Assembly (NCBI GenBank): GCA_017449265.1
Contig: JAFSJW010000087.1
Span: forward strand, 1 to 64,000
Length of the DNA: 64,000 nt
DNA from: Treponema sp.
GTDB taxonomy: Bacteria > Spirochaetota > Spirochaetia > Treponematales > Treponemataceae
Direction: 5' to 3'
Shown: in pieces, positions 61,585-64,000 of the stretch
How positions within the stretch are numbered: position 1 is the first letter of the stretch
How the letters are laid out: each line of letters opens with the position of its first letter
Notes under the pieces: model-generated
What the model was told of the DNA's origin: nothing
Database searches by the model: none
Seen by the model: the letters and a program-made list of their open reading frames with translations, nothing else
Position numbers and translations under genes: made by a program

Positions 61585-61630
61585 TTTTAAATTACCTCCA
61601 GAGCAAAACCTCTGTAAATCTTCAAAATGT

Positions 61631-62416
61631 TTAAATTAAATCGGTTGATTTTACAATATTCATACCTTTTGATTTATATTCTTCCAAAAATTCCTCGCCA
61701 ATCCTTTCGTACAACTTTACCGATGATGTACAATCCTGAATCAAACTAATTTTCTTTGGCTGAATATAAATGCACAAATCGCGGAGCGTATTTGCAACGC
61801 AGTGCGAAAGAGCCTCGCCTGCAACAAAAATCATATCTGACCTTTTCAGCTTCTCGATTAATGAATAATTTGTTTTTGTGGTTACATCGGAATCATCCTG
61901 AACTTCAGCACGGACCGCGCTGTAATGCTCAGTGAGCGGAGAACTGGATTTGACGACATAGCTCATAGAATTACCATGACGGGTCTTCTCCCAGTTGTTA
62001 AGGCTTTTCCAAAGCTCCGGGTAAACACAAATACCGTTCGTTCCCTGAATGCAGTGCGGAGGCCATATCGTAAGCTCATATCGTCCCTGGCTTTCAAGTG
62101 ACATAAGGTATGAATCAACCATTGGTCTAAGCCCGAGAACAGCAGGATTATAAACGCCATTCTCAAAATCTTTATGAGTAATCACGGTAAAAGGAGCAGG
62201 TTCTTTTCCCTCCTGATTGACCCAAAAATTAGGATGCGCAATATGAAAGTATGGATGACAATCTAGAGTAACAAAAACGGAGTCTATCTTTGATATATTT
62301 TTCTCAACAAAGCTCGAAAGCCTTGCACAATCTTCCTCCGCGCCAGGCACATACAATGCGCCATCGGGAGAACAAAAATCATTCTGCGGGTCAATAACCA
62401 ATAGAGATACACTCAT
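61631..62416 (-). CDS. Nicotinamidase (isochorismatase fold)
   Basis: A 261-residue hydrolase that converts nicotinamide to nicotinate in NAD salvage. The triad D9 (VIDPQNDF), K156 and C206 (EALSHCVANT) and the metal-binding D52-x-H54 region with a following histidine are visible, along with WPPHCIQGT. Insertion of extra residues between 155 and 190 makes it longer than E. coli PncA (213). No Shine-Dalgarno; TTGAAT-17-TATACT ends 8 bases before the ATG, so it may be leaderless. Probably followed by the lipoprotein and thrC in one transcript. Confidence 0.88.
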   Translation of the reverse strand: MSVSLLVIDPQNDFCSPDGALYVPGAEEDCARLSSFVEKNISKIDSVFVTLDCHPYFHIAHPNFWVNQEGKEPAPFTVITHKDFENGVYNPAVLGLRPMVDSYLMSLESQGRYELTIWPPHCIQGTNGICVYPELWKSLNNWEKTRHGNSMSYVVKSSSPLTEHYSAVRAEVQDDSDVTTKTNYSLIEKLKRSDMIFVAGEALSHCVANTLRDLCIYIQPKKISLIQDCTSSVKLYERIGEEFLEEYKSKGMNIVKSTDLI

Positions 62417-62424
62417 AATATTTT

Positions 62425-62453
62425 AGTATAAATAAACTTTCCTTTTTATTCAA
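62425..62453 (-). promoter_or_regulatory. Promoter of the nicotinamidase gene
   Basis: On the minus strand TTGAAT (62453-62448), a 17-base spacer and TATACT (62430-62425) lie 8 bases before the ATG at 62416. Confidence 0.62.
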
Positions 62454-62492
62454 CAGAATAAACAATTGTTTTCAACAAGACAATACAACGAA

Positions 62493-62521
62493 TTGTAATT
62501 TGATTTTCTTTAAACTAAAAT
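62493..62521 (+). promoter_or_regulatory. Promoter of rnz
   Basis: TTGTAA (62493-62498), a 17-base spacer and TAAAAT (62516-62521) end 7 bases before the ATG at 62529. Confidence 0.6.
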
Positions 62522-62528
62522 AATCCGT

Positions 62529-63455
62529 ATGAATATGGAAGCTTTCGTTTTAGGATGCGGCGGAATGATGCCCCTTCCTTACAGACATTTGACATCAGTT
62601 CTCCTTCGCAGGGACGGCGATCTTTTTCTTTTTGACTGCGGAGAGGGCACTCAGGTTTCGTTAAAACGGCTGAACTTAAAGTGGAAAAAAATCGATGCGA
62701 TTTTCATCTCGCATACACACGCCGACCATGTGACCGGTCTGCCAGGAATTATGATGCTGTCATCTCAGGTTGACAGAACAGAGCCGCTTTACATCTACGG
62801 TCCTCCAAAAATCGCCGAGTATGTGGAATCATCAAGGAAAGTCCTTGATATGTACATAAATTACCCTGTCATCGTAAAGGAAATCACCGCGCCGTGCGTA
62901 GTCCATGAAGGGGACGGATTTTATATCAGGGCGTTCCCGCTGCAACACACAAAAACATGTGTCGGATACACGCTTGAGGAACTTGACAGACCAGGCGAAT
63001 TCAACCCTGAGAAAGCAACGGAGCTTGGTGTTCCGCGCGGCCCGCTCTGGGGCAAATTGCAAAAAGGCGAATCTGTCGCTTCTGAAAACGGAACGATTGT
63101 TACGCCCGAGGACATAATGGGAAAACCAAGGAGCGGAAGGAAATTCTCTTTCGTGACGGATACGCAGTATATCCCTACGATTGCAAAAGAGGTCAGAGGC
63201 TCGAACCTCCTTATCTGCGAAGGAATGTTCGCAGACGACTGCGCGGAACAGGCAAAGGAAAAAAAACACATGACAAGCCGTCAGGCCGCAACAATCGCAA
63301 GGGACTCCGACTCCATGCGCATGGCAATGATTCACTACTCGCCGCGTTACACCGACCGCGACCTTGACCTGCTTCTCAGGCAGGCTCGCGAAGTTTATCC
63401 CAGGGCGGAGCTTACAAAAGACCGCATGATTTTTGACATTCCGTACATCGATTAG
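62529..63455 (+). CDS. rnz: Ribonuclease Z
   Basis: A 308-residue metallo-beta-lactamase-fold endonuclease that trims tRNA 3' ends. It has H62-x-H64-x-D66-H67 (SHTHADHVTG), further metal ligands in LQHTKTCVGY and SFVTDTQYI, and the histidine in AMIHYSPRY; a segment around residues 140-200 is the flexible exosite arm. The TRDSDSM-type end and size fit RNase Z rather than ElaC-like short forms. Starts at 62529 or 62535; no Shine-Dalgarno, and the promoter places the transcript start at the ATG. The ABC ATPase gene begins 3 bases after its stop. Confidence 0.94.
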   Translation: MNMEAFVLGCGGMMPLPYRHLTSVLLRRDGDLFLFDCGEGTQVSLKRLNLKWKKIDAIFISHTHADHVTGLPGIMMLSSQVDRTEPLYIYGPPKIAEYVESSRKVLDMYINYPVIVKEITAPCVVHEGDGFYIRAFPLQHTKTCVGYTLEELDRPGEFNPEKATELGVPRGPLWGKLQKGESVASENGTIVTPEDIMGKPRSGRKFSFVTDTQYIPTIAKEVRGSNLLICEGMFADDCAEQAKEKKHMTSRQAATIARDSDSMRMAMIHYSPRYTDRDLDLLLRQAREVYPRAELTKDRMIFDIPYID

Positions 63456-63458
63456 AAA

Positions 63459-64000
63459 ATGGTTTCCGTCCAGCATTTTTTCAAGATTTACAAGTCAGAG
63501 CCAGCGGTAAGCGATTTCTCAATGGAGTGCAAGGCAGGAGAAATCGTCGGGATATTAGGACCGAACGGGGCTGGAAAGACGACCCTTCTCAAAGCAATAT
63601 GCGCCCGACATTTCGCCACAAGGGGAAAAATCCTTCTGAACGGAATCGATGCGAGCGAAGAGCCTGAAAAAGTCAGGGCAATGACCGGCTTCGTGACTGA
63701 GCAGGCAAGCTTTCCCGAAGAGCTGAAAGTCTGCGAGTACCTGAAAATGATTTTTGAGATTCATGAAGAATTCAAAAAATCAGAAAAAAAGGATTTGGAT
63801 TCTCTTGAAAGCATAAAAAAGCAATTTTCCCTAGAATCGGTTTGGAACGAAAAAATCAAGAATTTGTCAAAAGGATTTCGTGAACGCGTCAATTTTTCTC
63901 AGGCACTAATTCACAATCCGATGGTAATTGTCCTTGACGAGCCTGCATCAGGGCTTGACCCAGCCCAAATAGTGCGCATGAGAAAAACCGTCACCGAACT
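63459..64000 (+). CDS. ABC transporter ATP-binding protein (cut by window end)
   Basis: The first 180 residues of an ABC ATPase: Walker A GPNGAGKT at 34-41, Q-loop VTEQASF, signature LSKGFRERV, Walker B VIVLDEPASGLDP. It resembles the ATPases of multi-gene exporters (GldA/NosF/CcmA-type). The 3' end, permease and substrate lie beyond the window. The ATG follows the rnz stop by 3 bases, with GGTT-type weak spacing, suggesting translational coupling to rnz. Confidence 0.92.
   Translation, partial: MVSVQHFFKIYKSEPAVSDFSMECKAGEIVGILGPNGAGKTTLLKAICARHFATRGKILLNGIDASEEPEKVRAMTGFVTEQASFPEELKVCEYLKMIFEIHEEFKKSEKKDLDSLESIKKQFSLESVWNEKIKNLSKGFRERVNFSQALIHNPMVIVLDEPASGLDPAQIVRMRKTVTE

Noticed and set aside
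62832..63476. 214-residue open frame antisense to rnz
   Set aside because: The rnz frame has metal-binding motifs throughout; the antisense frame is an artefact.
63459..64000. Alternative minus-strand frame at 63555-63764
   Set aside because: It is antisense to an ABC ATPase frame with Walker A, signature and Walker B motifs in the right order.

Overview
The window most likely comes from a Treponema-like spirochaete chromosome. Pointers are a flagellar rod protein made only of the FlgJ rod-binding domain behind a sigma-28-type promoter, an Rnf-derived membrane gene cluster, and a housekeeping mix (HslVU, RuvB, XseA, MurC, GltB, ThrC, RNase Z) in a moderate-GC, densely packed layout. The genus is an inference from gene content; no rRNA or tRNA was found to confirm it.

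Layout. 1-3400: accessory region of small genes (zinc ribbon, two XRE regulators, a possible BECR-type nuclease, a YafQ-type toxin-antitoxin pair) divided by three copies of a direct repeat. 3400-9700: PAP2 phosphatase, acetolactate synthase, hslVU and ruvB. 9800-12800: conserved trio of circularly permuted ATP-grasp, alpha-E protein and transglutaminase. 12800-15100 (minus): thioredoxin, P-loop/Asp23-like protein, RluA pseudouridine synthase. 15200-23200: DUF212 protein, a large membrane protein, rnfC-D-G-E-A, an 88-residue membrane protein and a GH57-like protein. 23300-30750: aconitase, chemotaxis receptor, solute-binding lipoprotein, exonuclease VII large subunit, FlgJ. 30750-51850: about 21 kb of surface-glycan genes, nearly all on the minus strand: lipid-linked sugar transferases, a WecE aminotransferase, two ArnE/ArnF-like half transporters, three GT-C-like membrane proteins, a flippase-glycosyltransferase fusion and a run of translationally coupled GT2/GT4 enzymes. 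51900-64000: glutamate synthase behind a promoter and terminator-like leader, murC, dCMP deaminase, a MITE-like element, thrC, lipoprotein, nicotinamidase, RNase Z and the start of an ABC ATPase gene.

Most notable. (1) The Rnf-derived cluster keeps the fold and the two [4Fe-4S] motifs of RnfC, but the RnfC glycine-rich FMN/NADH loop, the RnfD and RnfG flavinylation motifs and the RnfA/RnfE cysteines are not visible, and no rnfB is present. This looks like a repurposed complex. (2) The GH57 protein just downstream lacks the catalytic glutamate. (3) At least six genes have a -35/17 bp/-10 promoter whose predicted start site falls on the ATG, with no ribosome binding site, suggesting leaderless transcripts. 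(4) gltB has a promoter followed at once by an intrinsic terminator, and heptamer and palindromic DNA inserted within its coding sequence. (5) The accessory region has cassette-like blocks bounded by copies of the 3' end of an XRE gene.

Functional picture: an anaerobe-like, motile cell investing heavily in an undecaprenyl-linked surface glycan. Glycosyltransferases build it, a Wzx-type fusion and small EamA transporters move lipid-linked intermediates, and GT-C proteins probably decorate it outside the membrane. Central nitrogen metabolism, peptidoglycan synthesis and protein/RNA/DNA maintenance genes surround this locus.
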